Shown here: piece after piece, positions 1 through 9,300 of the stretch
How the letters are laid out: every line of letters begins with the position of its first letter
How positions within the stretch are numbered: position 1 is the stretch's first letter
Origin: an uncultured Clostridia bacterium
GTDB taxonomy: Bacteria; Bacillota; Clostridia; TANB77; CAG-508
Direction of reading: 5' to 3'
Length of the DNA: 64,000 nucleotides
NCBI GenBank assembly: GCA_934162535.1
Contig: CAKPJC010000003.1
Coordinates: forward strand, 31,990 to 95,989
The notes under the pieces: generated by a model
What the model saw: only the letters and a program-made list of their open reading frames with translations
Databases searched by the model: none
Told to the model about the DNA's origin: nothing
Position numbers and translations under genes: made by a program

Positions 1-1635
1 TTTGATTTTTGGCTCTGTTCCTGATGGACGAACACAACACCATGAGTTATTTTCTAGTTCATAGTATAAAACATTTGATTTTGGTAATCCTGTTTTAGAT
101 TCTTTTCCTGTAATCATATCTTTTTCATAATCTCTGTCTACATCTCTAAATTTAATTACTTTGTAATCTCCTATTTTCTCTATTGTTTTATTTCTCATAT
201 TAGACATCATTGATTTTATTTTTTCTGCACCATCTGCTCCTTCTAATACTATTGAAACTTGTTCTTCTTTATAATATCCATATTTTTCATATATTTTCAT
301 CATTTGATCCCATAATGTAAGCCCTTTTGATCTGTAATATGCTGCTGCTTCACATAATGACATAACAGCTGAAATTCCGTCTTTGTCTCTTGCGTAGTCT
401 CCTATTAAACATCCATAACTTTCTTCAAATCCAAATACATATGTTTTGTCTTTGTTTTCTTCTGCTTTTTTTATAACGGCTCCTATATTTTTAAATCCTG
501 TTAGTACTTCTATACATTCTAGATTATAATATTTTGCAATCGCCTTTGCTAAATCTGATGATACTATTGTTGTTATAAACATCCCATCTTCTGGTAAGAT
601 TCCTTTTTCTTTCATTTGTGAGATTCTATATTCTGCAATTAACAATGCTGACATATTTCCTGTGTATGTCATATATTCTCCAGTTTTTGCATCTTTTGCA
701 TATATCCCTAGCCTGTCTGCATCAGGGTCTGTTGCTAGTACAACATCTGCATCAACTTTTTCAGCCAATTCTAGTGCAAGTTTAAATGCTTTTTTGTCCT
801 CTGGGTTTGGATAATCAACTGTAGGAAAGTTTCCATCTGGCTCTGCTTGCTCTGGTACAACATAAACATTTTTAAATCCCAATTCGTGTAATAATCTTTC
901 TGCAACAGTGTTCCCTGTTCCATGTAAAGGGGTATAAACAATTTTTAATTCTTTCCCTTGTCCTTTTACTATTTCAGGATTTAATACACATGATTTTAGC
1001 GTATTAATAAATTTGTCATCCATTTCTTTTCCAATTACATTGAATAATCCTTTTTTTATAGCTTCTTCTTTACTTATTGTTTTTATTTCCTTAAAATCTG
1101 TTATTGCTCTTACCTTTGCTATTATGTCTTTATCTCTTGGAGCTACTATTTGTGAACCATCATCCCAATATACTTTATATCCATTGTATTTTGGTGGATT
1201 ATGGCTTGCAGTTATCATAATTCCTGCTGTACATTTTAATTGTCTTACAGCAAATGATAATTCTGGAACAGGCCTTAAATTTTCAAATAAATATGTTTTT
1301 ATCCCATTTGCATTTAATATTAACGCTGTTTGTAAACTAAATTCATCTGACATTCTTCTTGAATCATAACTGATTGCTACACCTTTGTCTTGTGTTCCTT
1401 GTTCGAGTATATAATTTGCTAGTCCCTGTGTTGCTTTTCCAACTGTGTATTTGTTCATTCTATTTGTTCCCATTCCGATTACACCACGCAATCCAGCTGT
1501 ACCAAATTCTAATTCTTTATAAAACCTATCTTTTATTTCTTCTTCATTATCTTTTATTTCCAATAATTCTTTTTTTGTTTCTTCATCAAAAGCTGGGTCT
1601 TCACACCATCTTTTGTATTCTTCCATATAATTCAT
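1..1635 (-). CDS. pgcA: Phospho-sugar mutase (phosphoglucomutase/phosphomannomutase), 3' end cut by window
   Basis: Interconverts hexose 1- and 6-phosphates in the cytosol, feeding sugar-nucleotide synthesis. I translated about 545 residues from ATG at 1635, preceded by a GAAAGGAAAG ribosome site. All four family signatures are visible: the phosphoserine loop TASHNPP (about residue 143), the Mg loop DPDADR, the sugar-specificity loop GFEESYG, and the phosphate-binding RPSGTEPK at the window edge. Only the last few tens of residues should be missing. It lies downstream of a UDPGP-family pyrophosphorylase on the same strand, so the pair could run glucose-6-P to glucose-1-P to UDP-sugar. A twin hairpin (1694-1760) separates them. 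Glucose versus mannose or glucosamine specificity cannot be told from sequence. Confidence 0.93.
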   Translation of the reverse strand, partial: MNYMEEYKRWCEDPAFDEETKKELLEIKDNEEEIKDRFYKELEFGTAGLRGVIGMGTNRMNKYTVGKATQGLANYILEQGTQDKGVAISYDSRRMSDEFSLQTALILNANGIKTYLFENLRPVPELSFAVRQLKCTAGIMITASHNPPKYNGYKVYWDDGSQIVAPRDKDIIAKVRAITDFKEIKTISKEEAIKKGLFNVIGKEMDDKFINTLKSCVLNPEIVKGQGKELKIVYTPLHGTGNTVAERLLHELGFKNVYVVPEQAEPDGNFPTVDYPNPEDKKAFKLALELAEKVDADVVLATDPDADRLGIYAKDAKTGEYMTYTGNMSALLIAEYRISQMKEKGILPEDGMFITTIVSSDLAKAIAKYYNLECIEVLTGFKNIGAVIKKAEENKDKTYVFGFEESYGCLIGDYARDKDGISAVMSLCEAAAYYRSKGLTLWDQMMKIYEKYGYYKEEQVSIVLEGADGAEKIKSMMSNMRNKTIEKIGDYKVIKFRDVDRDYEKDMITGKESKTGLPKSNVLYYELENNSWCCVRPSGTEPKIK

Positions 1636-1693
1636 GTTTTTTCTTTCCTTTCAATTTTATTAAAACAAAATGACGTAGTCGCCCTTGTATACG

Positions 1694-1760
1694 AAAAATT
1701 ACCATTAGATACACTCCTAATGGTAATTTAGTTTTACCCTCAGGAGTGTCCTATTGGTAA
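1694..1760 (-). terminator. Twin hairpin with complementary loops, terminator-like
   Basis: On the minus strand two hairpins follow the pyrophosphorylase stop. The first (1760-1734) has stem TTACC/GGTAA with an inner AGG/CCT. The second (1729-1696) has a perfect 12-bp stem AAATTACCATTA and runs into five T. The loop of the first carries ACACTCCT and the second AGGAGTGT, exact complements. The two hairpins are inverted copies of one ~27-bp palindrome. It is probably a terminator of the upstream gene; a regulatory switch is possible. Confidence 0.6.
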
Positions 1761-1763
1761 ATC

Positions 1764-3005
1764 TTATAATTTATAAAATTTTCTATATAATTCTCTTGCT
1801 GTTTCAGGACTATCTGTTCCTTGTGCATTTTTTACGGGAGCAAATTCTTCTTCTCTTTTTACTCTTAGAATAGCCATATCATCTAGTTCACCAAACGCAT
1901 CAAATAAAAATGCTTCAAATTTGTATGCATTAGGTCCGTCTGGAATTACTTTATTTCCATCATGGTCTATATATGTTGCTTTTTTGAATGCTATATGGTA
2001 TGGAAGTGGTTTCTTGCCCATTCTTTCTACTGCATCAATATTAAATAGATTACATAGCATATGTGATTCTCCATATACTAATTCTCCGTTTTCATCAACT
2101 TCCTCAGCCATTTCTTCTGGAATTTCTGTATATTCAACTACTGATGGTTTTCCGTTTTTTTTGCAGAAAACGCCAACTTTTTCTTGAGGACTTACCTTTA
2201 CAACTGATTTTCCTGCTGCTGTAACGTTCTTTTCAATTGCAAGTCCCATAAGTATTGGGTCTACCATTTTTGCTAGGCAGTTATCAACTCCACCTACAAA
2301 TATCCATTCAACTCCAAGTTCACGCATTTTTTTTATCATTCCACTTTTCACTAATGCTTCGTATATTCCTCCATGACCATCTGCCGCTTCTTTTATAAGT
2401 CCATCTTCACCTATTAATATTTTTCCTTCTGTGTCTATCATTGGTAATTCCCCTTGTATAAAGAAAAATAAGTTCTTGTCTTTTTCATATCCGAAGTTTC
2501 TGTGTTTTGCAAAGAATTCAACTGTTTCTTTGTTGTTTTCTCTACTTGTCATTATAAACCATGGTACTGTAACTCCATATTTTTTTCCCTCTGTTTTTAG
2601 TGAATCACAAAGGAGTTCAAATAAGGACTTATGAGATTCAAGTCCAATATCAAATGTACCTTTTGGACCTTTATGTCCAAGTCTTGTTCCTTGTCCTCCT
2701 GCCATTGTTACTACTGCTAATTTTCCATTTCTTATAGCTTTTTCTCCTGTTTCTTGAAACTCTTTGTATTCCCCTTTTATCTTGCTTTTATCCCAATATT
2801 CTATTGGTGTTATTTCTGATTCTGATATTTCTGCTTTTTCTTTTGTCTTGTTGTATAAACTATTTATTAGTTCAAAATCAGTATGCTCGATTTGCTCTAA
2901 CAATTGTTTTTGCTTTGTTTCTGGTAATTTGTCATATCCATTTAGTAAATGTTCTTGGGAATATTTTTTAAGAGTTTTTCTAATTAATTGCATGTTTTCT
3001 TCCAT
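1764..3005 (-). CDS. UDPGP-family nucleotidyltransferase (UDP-GlcNAc or UDP-glucose pyrophosphorylase)
   Basis: A 413-aa cytosolic enzyme joining UTP and a sugar-1-phosphate to give UDP-sugar and pyrophosphate. The nucleotide-binding loop GGQGTRLGHKGPKGTFDIG is near residue 105. Further on are GHGGIYEAL and VDNCLAKMVDP, which resemble eukaryote-type UDP-N-acetylhexosamine pyrophosphorylases more than bacterial GalU. I place the start at ATG 3005 because AAGGAAG lies 6 nt upstream; the open frame reaches 3077 but the extra residues look non-native. Substrate (GlcNAc-1-P or Glc-1-P) is uncertain. The neighbouring phospho-sugar mutase supports a sugar-nucleotide role. Confidence 0.88.
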   Translation of the reverse strand: MEENMQLIRKTLKKYSQEHLLNGYDKLPETKQKQLLEQIEHTDFELINSLYNKTKEKAEISESEITPIEYWDKSKIKGEYKEFQETGEKAIRNGKLAVVTMAGGQGTRLGHKGPKGTFDIGLESHKSLFELLCDSLKTEGKKYGVTVPWFIMTSRENNKETVEFFAKHRNFGYEKDKNLFFFIQGELPMIDTEGKILIGEDGLIKEAADGHGGIYEALVKSGMIKKMRELGVEWIFVGGVDNCLAKMVDPILMGLAIEKNVTAAGKSVVKVSPQEKVGVFCKKNGKPSVVEYTEIPEEMAEEVDENGELVYGESHMLCNLFNIDAVERMGKKPLPYHIAFKKATYIDHDGNKVIPDGPNAYKFEAFLFDAFGELDDMAILRVKREEEFAPVKNAQGTDSPETARELYRKFYKL

Positions 3006-3090
3006 ATGCATCTTCCTTTCTTGTCCCGTAACAATATATATATACCATTTTTCGTTTTTTTTCAATAGTTTATACAAAATTTGTTGAAAC

Positions 3091-3531
3091 TTATGTTATA
3101 CTGCTAAATCCTATTGTATTTAAACTTTTATCATGCTCATCTATAATATTGTTTATCTTTCCTTTTATTTCTTCAAAATCATAGCAATTAATTATATTAA
3201 TATTTTCTTGACCTAAATTTTCAATTTCATCGTTTTTTTGATTTATAAATTTTTCTGTTCCTATTATGATTACATTTGATTTATTTTCAACATTAATATT
3301 ATCAGATTTGTTCCAATTCAAATCTAATATTTTTTTCTTATCTTCTTCATTAAGTGTTACTCTCGAAATTAATATTCCAAGAGTTTCTCTTAAATCTTTT
3401 TCTGTTGAAATTATTACTTTTTCTCCATCTTTTATCTTTTGGTTTATATATGGTACTAGTATCATTTCCAGATGAAAATCACTTACATAAAAGCTACATG
3501 CTTTTTCAGCTTTTTGATTTTTAACGATCAT
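3091..3531 (-). CDS. Conserved-looking hypothetical protein
   Basis: A 146-aa soluble protein I do not recognise. ATG 3531 is preferred because AAAGGG lies 9 nt upstream; the frame extends to 3573. The N-terminus (KACSFYVSDFHLEMILVP) is followed by an alternating hydrophobic/acidic pattern and strands such as NVIIIGTEKF, suggesting an alpha/beta fold. No membrane segment or catalytic motif is seen. It is divergent to spoIIR, sharing a 180-bp intergenic region with a TGTCGAA site (3623-3629), so a sporulation link is possible but only inferred. Confidence 0.65.
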   Translation of the reverse strand: MIVKNQKAEKACSFYVSDFHLEMILVPYINQKIKDGEKVIISTEKDLRETLGILISRVTLNEEDKKKILDLNWNKSDNINVENKSNVIIIGTEKFINQKNDEIENLGQENINIINCYDFEEIKGKINNIIDEHDKSLNTIGFSSIT

Positions 3532-3622
3532 CTCGTTCATCCCTTTCAATTGTCTTTTGGTAAATCCTACCATTAATTCCAGTTTTTGTCAAGTGTTTTA
3601 TTGGTTTTTTTGTTATATTTTT

Positions 3623-3629
3623 TTCGACA
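3623..3629 (-). promoter_or_regulatory. Putative Spo0A box (TGTCGAA)
   Basis: Exact 0A-box core in a T-rich context, in the divergent region between the hypothetical gene (start 3531) and spoIIR (start 3714). Spo0A binding to TGTCGAA is established in Bacilli and Clostridia; use here is inferred. Confidence 0.35.
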
Positions 3630-3713
3630 ATGTATATTTTATTTTTTTTGGTTAATAATTATCGTAAAGATATATTTTTACAAAAATGTTTTATTTTATG
3701 CGAGGTGATTTTT

Positions 3714-4358
3714 ATGAAAAAATTTAACTTAAAATCTTTATCGTTATTAGTCTTTTTATTTATTGCATATTTGTTTATTTGTGCACATTCCTATGTTGTC
3801 GCTGTTTCTGGAGAACTGTCTAACTCTGTTTTTAGATTACACATTCTTGCAAATAGTGATTCTGATGAAGATCAATCTCTAAAGTTGAAAGTACGAGATT
3901 CTTTACTTTCTTATATGAACGATATTTGTGCAAACTGTTCTACCAAAAGAGAAGCAATTGAAGTTGCAAGTAATCATATTGATGAATTTAAAAATATAGC
4001 AAAAAAAACGATTTCTGATAACGGATATGATTATGATGTGAATATTAAAATAGGTAACTTCTATTTTCCAACAAAATATTACGGAAATATTTCCTTGCCA
4101 TCAAGTTATTATGATGCATTACGTGTTGAAATAGGAAATGCTGAAGGACAAAATTGGTGGTGTGTAATGTTTCCTTCTTTATGTTTTATTGATGTAAGCT
4201 CTGGTATTGTAGATGACGACGCTAAAGAAAATCTAAAAGAAAATATGTCAGAAGAATCTTATAATATAGTTTCAGAAAATGAGGATTTAAGCTTTGATAT
4301 AAAATTCAAGATAATAGAATTATTTGCTCAAAGAGATTTTTTTACAGCAAAAAACTAG
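3714..4358 (+). CDS. spoIIR: Stage II sporulation protein R
   Basis: A 214-aa secreted signalling protein; in Bacillus it is made in the forespore and triggers SpoIIGA to process pro-sigma-E in the mother cell. The N-terminus is a signal peptide or membrane segment (about residues 7-28), followed by the family block FRLHILANSDSDEDQ and LKLKVRD. A later conserved segment contains EGQNWWCVMFP. Start ATG 3714 has GAGGTGA 5 nt upstream; an upstream in-frame extension lacks a ribosome site. It sits alone, divergent from the hypothetical gene and ahead of murA. Confidence 0.93.
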   Translation: MKKFNLKSLSLLVFLFIAYLFICAHSYVVAVSGELSNSVFRLHILANSDSDEDQSLKLKVRDSLLSYMNDICANCSTKREAIEVASNHIDEFKNIAKKTISDNGYDYDVNIKIGNFYFPTKYYGNISLPSSYYDALRVEIGNAEGQNWWCVMFPSLCFIDVSSGIVDDDAKENLKENMSEESYNIVSENEDLSFDIKFKIIELFAQRDFFTAKN

Positions 4359-4436
4359 AATATCCTTAAAAAATATTGTAATCTTTCACATTTTATGGTA
4401 TATTTCTTAGGAAGATTAAATTAAGGAGGAATACTT

Positions 4437-5696
4437 TTGGAAAAACTAGTAATCACTGGAGGAACACCTTTAAAAGGAAATGTAACAATTAGTGGAGCAA
4501 AAAATGCAGCTGTTGCAATTATACCAGCTACACTTTTAATAGATGGAGTTTGCACTATAGAAAATTTACCTAATATTAGTGATGTTAAAACGTCTTGTAC
4601 AATCTTGGAGGGATTAGGTGCAAAAATAGAATGGATTGGTTCTAATGCAATTACAGTAGATACCAGAAATATTAATAATACAGTAGCTTCTGAAGAATTA
4701 ACAAGGAAGTTCAGAGCTTCTTATTATGTAATCGGCAGTATGCTTGGTAGAAAAAAACAAATTACTGTTGGAATGCCTGGTGGCTGTAAATTGGGTGCTA
4801 GACCTATAGATCAACATATAAAAGGATTTGAAGCTCTTGGAGCTGAAGTTGAAGTTGGACAAGGAAAAATAACTGCAAAAGCAAAAAAATTAGTTGGAAC
4901 TTCTATCTATATGGATGTAGTCTCTGTTGGAGCAACAATTAATGTAATGCTTTCTGCCGTTTTAGCAGAAGGAACAACAATTATTGACAATGCTGCAAAA
5001 GAACCACATATTGTTGATGTTGCAAATTTTCTTAATACCATGGGGGCTGATATTCGTGGTGCTGGAACAGATGTCATAAAAATAAATGGAGTATCAAAAT
5101 TAAAAGGTAATAATACATATTCAGTAGTTCCAGATCAAATTGAAGCAGGAACATTTATGCTTTCAGCAGTAGCATCAAAAGGTGACATTTTAATAAAAAA
5201 TTGTATAACAAAACATTTAGAATCTGTTACTGCAAAGGTTATAGAAATTGGTGGTCAAGTTGAAGATTTTGGAGATAGCATTAGAGTATCTTGTTCAAAA
5301 AGACCTTCAAAAGCTACAATAAAAACATTACCTTACCCAGGTTTCCCAACTGATTTACAGCCTCAAATGGGAGTTGTACTTTCTATTGCAAATGGTACAA
5401 GCAGAATTATTGAAAGTATCTGGGAATCAAGATTCCAATATACTGATGAATTAAATAAAATGGGAGCAAACATCACTGCTCAAGGTAAATCTGCATTTTT
5501 CGAAGGTGTTGACAAATTATATGGTTCTCCAGTATATTCAACAGACTTACGTGCAGGTGCCGCATTAATTATAGCTGGTATTATAGCAGAAGGCACAACA
5601 GAAATATATAATTTAGAGCATATAGACAGAGGCTATGAAAATATTGAAGAGAAGTTCAGAAGTCTAGGTGCAAAAATCGAAAGAATTAATGAATAA
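4437..5696 (+). CDS. murA: UDP-N-acetylglucosamine 1-carboxyvinyltransferase
   Basis: First committed step of peptidoglycan synthesis: transfer of enolpyruvate from PEP to UDP-GlcNAc in the cytosol. At 419 aa it has the usual family length. The N-terminal ISGAKNAA and the active-site loop GGCKLGARP, with Cys117 as the fosfomycin-target cysteine, are both present. The start is TTG at 4437 with AAGGAGG 8 nt upstream; no in-frame ATG fits better. It is followed 22 bp later by a WalJ/YycJ-type hydrolase, probably in one transcript. Confidence 0.97.
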   Translation: MEKLVITGGTPLKGNVTISGAKNAAVAIIPATLLIDGVCTIENLPNISDVKTSCTILEGLGAKIEWIGSNAITVDTRNINNTVASEELTRKFRASYYVIGSMLGRKKQITVGMPGGCKLGARPIDQHIKGFEALGAEVEVGQGKITAKAKKLVGTSIYMDVVSVGATINVMLSAVLAEGTTIIDNAAKEPHIVDVANFLNTMGADIRGAGTDVIKINGVSKLKGNNTYSVVPDQIEAGTFMLSAVASKGDILIKNCITKHLESVTAKVIEIGGQVEDFGDSIRVSCSKRPSKATIKTLPYPGFPTDLQPQMGVVLSIANGTSRIIESIWESRFQYTDELNKMGANITAQGKSAFFEGVDKLYGSPVYSTDLRAGAALIIAGIIAEGTTEIYNLEHIDRGYENIEEKFRSLGAKIERINE

Positions 5697-5718
5697 ACAT
5701 TAGAAAGAAGAATATAAT

Positions 5719-6507
5719 ATGTTAAATTTTTGTAGCTTATATAGTGGCAGTAGTGGAAATTGTTTGTTCGTTGAAAGCAAAAATGCTAAACTTTTAGTTG
5801 ATACAGGAATGAGTTGCAAGAAAATTGAAGAGGCTCTTACTTCTATTGAGGTAGATCCTTTTTCAATTAATGCAATTCTCATTACTCATGAACATTCAGA
5901 TCATGTTAAGGGATTATCTACAATCTCAAAAAAATATAATATACCTGTATTTTCCACAAGAGAAACATTTGAAGCAATGCCAACACAAACAAATAAAATT
6001 GCACAACAAAATATTAATTATTTTAAACCTGCCGAAAAGTTTTCAATAAATGATTTAGATATTTTACCTTTTAGTATACCTCATGATGCAGCAAATCCTT
6101 GTGGATTTAATATTAATAGCATTGATAAACAAATAAGTATAGCAACAGATATTGGTCATATGACAAATTCAATATTAGGTTATCTTGAGGGAAGTGAATT
6201 TATACTTTTAGAGTCAAATTATGATACTGAAGTACTTAAGTGTTGTTCTTATCCATTCAAGCTTAAGTCAAGAATAGCAAGTAGTACAGGACACTTATCT
6301 AATACAATGGCAGGAAAAACTATTTCTTATTTATCTAAGAATAGTAATTTACATACAGCAATGCTTGGTCATCTTAGCAAAGAAAGTAATTTCCCAGAAC
6401 TAGCTTATCAAACGGTCCTTGATGAAATTATTGGTAACTCGTTAGAAAATAATATTAATCTTTCTGTAGCTAGCAGAGATTATCCAAGTAAATTAATTAA
6501 ATTATAA
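5719..6507 (+). CDS. walJ: Metallo-beta-lactamase-fold hydrolase (WalJ/YycJ-like)
   Basis: A 262-aa MBL-fold hydrolase. The family opens with YSGSSGNC, then LLVDTG (strand 2) and the metal-binding THEHSDH at about residues 56-62. AHDAANPCG-like histidine and aspartate positions follow, and a C-terminal GHLSKESN supplies a late histidine. This layout is typical of YycJ/WalJ, proposed to act as an exonuclease coordinating division with replication in Gram-positives. Here it is not next to walRK; it follows murA. The AGAAAGAAG ribosome site is modest. Confidence 0.85.
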   Translation: MLNFCSLYSGSSGNCLFVESKNAKLLVDTGMSCKKIEEALTSIEVDPFSINAILITHEHSDHVKGLSTISKKYNIPVFSTRETFEAMPTQTNKIAQQNINYFKPAEKFSINDLDILPFSIPHDAANPCGFNINSIDKQISIATDIGHMTNSILGYLEGSEFILLESNYDTEVLKCCSYPFKLKSRIASSTGHLSNTMAGKTISYLSKNSNLHTAMLGHLSKESNFPELAYQTVLDEIIGNSLENNINLSVASRDYPSKLIKL

Positions 6508-6765
6508 TATATATGGTTTTGTAAAGGGAATAATTTATAAGAACAAATAAAGCATAAATGAAATATAGTAATTTTGATTAGGAATATAGGGGGCCTAAAT
6601 ATTTTTATTTTAATATTCAATTATTTGATTTTATTTTTGTTCAGTTTATGGGGAATTTATTATTCCCTTTACAAGATTAAAAACTTTTTTGATTTTAAAT
6701 TCTTTGAATTATTTAACATCTGTTTATATGTTACACTATTTTTTTCCATTTGTCAACAAAAACTT

Positions 6766-6772
6766 TTCGACA
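6766..6772 (-). promoter_or_regulatory. TGTCGAA core (possible Spo0A box), odd position
   Basis: Exact core in the 276-bp convergent gap between walJ (ends 6507) and spmB (ends 6784). It lies upstream of no clear gene, so it may be chance. A short open frame here (6574-6816) lacks support. Nothing else was recognised in the gap. Confidence 0.2.
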
Positions 6773-6783
6773 AAAACCGACAT

Positions 6784-7314
6784 TCAGTCAAAAATACAAC
6801 TACATACTATGGTTGAAATTATTATTCCCGTTACATCTCCTATTAGTGCAGCTCCTAAAATTCCTCTCGTGTTTTTTATTTTTACACTGCTCGTATAAAC
6901 TGCAATTGTATATAATGTTGTTTCTGTAGAACCCATTATAACCGATGCCAACATTCCAATAAATGAATCAACTCCATTTGTTTTTATAATATCTGTTGCA
7001 ACTGCCATTGATGCACTCCCAGATATTGGTCTAAGCATAGCCAATGGTAATATTTCCCCTGGAATATGCAACATTTCTGTAGCTGGAGATATTATTTTTA
7101 TGATAAAATCAAGTACCCCTGAATTTCTTAACATTCCAATTGCAACAAATAATCCAATTAATGTTGGAAATATTTTTAATGTTATTTGTAATCCATCAAC
7201 AGCACCCTTCAGAAAAATATCAAAAATAGGTATTTTTTCTCTAAATGCATTTGCAATTATTAAAAATATAACTGTTGGCATTGCAATTATTGATATGTAA
7301 TTTATAATTTTCAT
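6784..7314 (-). CDS. spmB: Spore maturation protein B
   Basis: A 176-aa polytopic membrane protein of the nucleoside-recognition (Gate) domain family, needed with SpmA for spore-core dehydration. Conserved stretches are visible: FLKGAVDGLQ, PLAMLRPISGSASMA and MGSTETTLYT, the last two being diagnostic. It has five or so hydrophobic helices. It lies 24 bp downstream of spmA on the same strand, so they form a spmAB operon. The ribosome site AAAAGGAGATAATAA precedes ATG 7314. Confidence 0.95.
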   Translation of the reverse strand: MKIINYISIIAMPTVIFLIIANAFREKIPIFDIFLKGAVDGLQITLKIFPTLIGLFVAIGMLRNSGVLDFIIKIISPATEMLHIPGEILPLAMLRPISGSASMAVATDIIKTNGVDSFIGMLASVIMGSTETTLYTIAVYTSSVKIKNTRGILGAALIGDVTGIIISTIVCSCIFD

Positions 7315-7338
7315 AAATAATTTATTATCTCCTTTTTA

Positions 7339-7917
7339 CTATTTATTTACTCTTATTAATAATTTTGTTGCTATAATTCCCACAATTGCTACACAAATTG
7401 TGGATATCCATACAGGAAATATTATAATATTAGGATTAGTTGATCCTAATGAGCTTCTTATTGCTAAGACAGTTGTTGGTATAATTTGTAAAGATGCTGT
7501 GTTCAATACTATTAGCATCATCATATTGTCACTTAATTTTTCTTTACATTTCTCCTCTTTTTGTAAATCATCCATCGCCTTTAGCCCTAATGGTGTAGCT
7601 GCGTTTCCAAGACCCAATATATTGGCCACCATATTCATTACTATACTTTTACTGGAACTATTTTCCTTTTTTAATGTTGGAAATAATATTTTCATTATTG
7701 GTTGTAATAATTTTGATAAAAACTCCAAGGTAGTTGTTTTTGATGCTATTTCCATAATTCCTGTCCAAAAACATGTTATTCCCACTAATGTAAGTGAAAA
7801 ACTTACTACACTTTCTATTGATTCAAATAACCCATTATTAATATTTTCTACATCCCCCGATAAAATTGCATATATAATTGATATTAAAATGAATATTGGC
7901 CATAATATATTTAACAT
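7339..7917 (-). CDS. spmA: Spore maturation protein A
   Basis: A 192-aa membrane protein partnering SpmB. The family block NILGLGNAATPLGLKAM lies near residue 100, with hydrophobic segments before and after it. SNDVE-like loops and the C-terminal ATKLLIRVNK basic end look intact. AGGAGG lies 5 nt before ATG 7917. The 144-bp region to abrB is divergent, so spmAB and the regulator could be co-controlled. Expression during sporulation is inferred from the family. Confidence 0.95.
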   Translation of the reverse strand: MLNILWPIFILISIIYAILSGDVENINNGLFESIESVVSFSLTLVGITCFWTGIMEIASKTTTLEFLSKLLQPIMKILFPTLKKENSSSKSIVMNMVANILGLGNAATPLGLKAMDDLQKEEKCKEKLSDNMMMLIVLNTASLQIIPTTVLAIRSSLGSTNPNIIIFPVWISTICVAIVGIIATKLLIRVNK

Positions 7918-7994
7918 CTTTTCCTCCTATATATTTTATTTATATTACTCAAAAAAGCATATATACATTTTTTTAAGAAATTTACAAAGTTTAG

Positions 7995-8023
7995 TTGACC
8001 ATTTACATTTTTTGTGTTATGAT
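7995..8023 (+). promoter_or_regulatory. Sigma-A-type promoter of the AbrB gene
   Basis: TTGACC, a 17-bp spacer, then TATGAT, about 40 bp before the ATG at 8062. Confidence 0.7.
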
Positions 8024-8061
8024 ATAGTTGAATTGATAATAATATTTAAGGAGGACAAGGT

Positions 8062-8319
8062 ATGAAATCAACAGGAATTGTTAGAAAAGTAGATGAACTA
8101 GGAAGAGTTGTTATTCCAATAGAAATCAGAAATAAATTTGACATTGCTGAAAAAGATCCAATTGAAATTTATGTTGATGGGTCATCTATTGTATTAAAAA
8201 AATATGAACCAAACTGTGTATTTTGTGGAAACTCAAAGAATTTAACAACATATAAAGATAAATTAATATGTTCAAAATGTGCTCAAAAAATTGCAGATTT
8301 GAATAATGAAGAAGAATAA
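8062..8319 (+). CDS. AbrB/SpoVT-type regulator with C-terminal zinc ribbon
   Basis: An 85-aa transition-state-type DNA-binding regulator. Residues 1-47 form the AbrB swapped-hairpin domain (IVRKVDELGRVVIP is diagnostic). A short C-terminal domain carries Cys52, Cys55, Cys70 and Cys73 as two CxxC pairs, a likely zinc ribbon. Full-length SpoVT has a GAF domain instead, so this is a distinct short form seen in Clostridia. GGAGG sits 8 nt before ATG. Target genes cannot be read from the sequence; the adjacent divergent spmAB is a candidate. Confidence 0.88.
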   Translation: MKSTGIVRKVDELGRVVIPIEIRNKFDIAEKDPIEIYVDGSSIVLKKYEPNCVFCGNSKNLTTYKDKLICSKCAQKIADLNNEEE

Positions 8320-8324
8320 TATAA

Positions 8325-8360
8325 TTAAAGAGAGGCTAATTACATAGCTTCTCTTTTAGT
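8325..8360. terminator. Bidirectional terminator between abrB-like gene and rsmI
   Basis: Stem AAAGAGAGGCTA/TAGCTTCTCTTT with one mismatch, lying between convergent stops; the rsmI stop (8356) falls at its edge. Confidence 0.75.
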
Positions 8361-9177
8361 TTACAAATTTCATATATATTTCATTTTTATTTACATTTCT
8401 ATCTTTAGCAATTTTCTTTATTATTTCTTTTTTATCAAAACCCTGATTCTTATAATATTCATAATGTTCATCTAAAGTTAATTCATTTAATTTATTTTCA
8501 TTGTTTTGTTCTTCATTTGCTTCTATAATTAGAATCATTTCTCCTTTTATATTGTCTATTTCTTTTAATAGTTCTTCAATGTCTTTTCTTATAAATTCTT
8601 CATGAATTTTTGTAATTTCTCTTGCTAATACAATTTTTCTGTTTTTTAGAATATTTTTTAAATCCTCTAATGTTGCTTTCATTTTATGTGGTGCTTCATA
8701 TAAAATAATTGTTTTATTAGAATCTTCTATTTCTTTTAATTTTATTTTTCTTAATTTTTTATTTAATGGTAAAAATCCTAAAAATGAAAATTCCTTTGTA
8801 CTTATTCCTGAAGCAATTAATGCATTTATCATTGCACATGCTCCTGGTATAGGTATAACATTTACGCCTTTTTCTATTGCCTTTTTAATTACTTCTTCAC
8901 CCGGATCACAAATTCCTGGCGTTCCAGCATCTGATACCAATGCAATGTTTTCTCCATTTTGTAACTTTTCTATTAATATATCTGACTTTGTCTCTTCATT
9001 ATGCCTATGATAGCTAATTAGTGGTTTATTTATTTCAAAATGATTTAACAATTTTAATGTTTGTCTTGTATCCTCTGCTGAAATAAGATCTACTTCTTTT
9101 AGTATTCTTAATGCTCTTAATGTAATATCTTCTAAATTACCAATTGGTGTTGCTACAATATACAATGTCCCTTTCAT
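8356..9177 (-). CDS. rsmI: 16S rRNA 2'-O-ribose C1402 methyltransferase
   Basis: A 273-aa SAM-dependent methyltransferase that modifies the ribosomal decoding centre. Family motifs: YIVATPIGNLEDIT at the N-terminus, AEDTR, VSDAGTPGICDPG, and LYEAPHKM. The C-terminal third is a small helical domain rich in Lys and Asn. Start ATG 9177 (MKGTLYIVATP) follows AGAGGG; an extra seven residues in the open frame are not needed. In many Firmicutes rsmI follows yabA or an endonuclease gene; here it stands alone. Confidence 0.95.
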   Translation of the reverse strand: MKGTLYIVATPIGNLEDITLRALRILKEVDLISAEDTRQTLKLLNHFEINKPLISYHRHNEETKSDILIEKLQNGENIALVSDAGTPGICDPGEEVIKKAIEKGVNVIPIPGACAMINALIASGISTKEFSFLGFLPLNKKLRKIKLKEIEDSNKTIILYEAPHKMKATLEDLKNILKNRKIVLAREITKIHEEFIRKDIEELLKEIDNIKGEMILIIEANEEQNNENKLNELTLDEHYEYYKNQGFDKKEIIKKIAKDRNVNKNEIYMKFVN

Positions 9178-9300
9178 TTTATCCCTCTTTTCTACCATTA
9201 TATTGTAGCATATTATTTAAACAGTTCATAGTATTTTTTTAACTTTTATATATATTTTTGAATATTATAGTATATAAATATCATAAAAGAGGTGTGAAAT

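Noticed and set aside
6574..6816. 80-codon ORF between walJ and spmB
   Set aside because: Weak start, overlaps the end of spmB on the other strand, no recognisable motif beyond hydrophobic residues.
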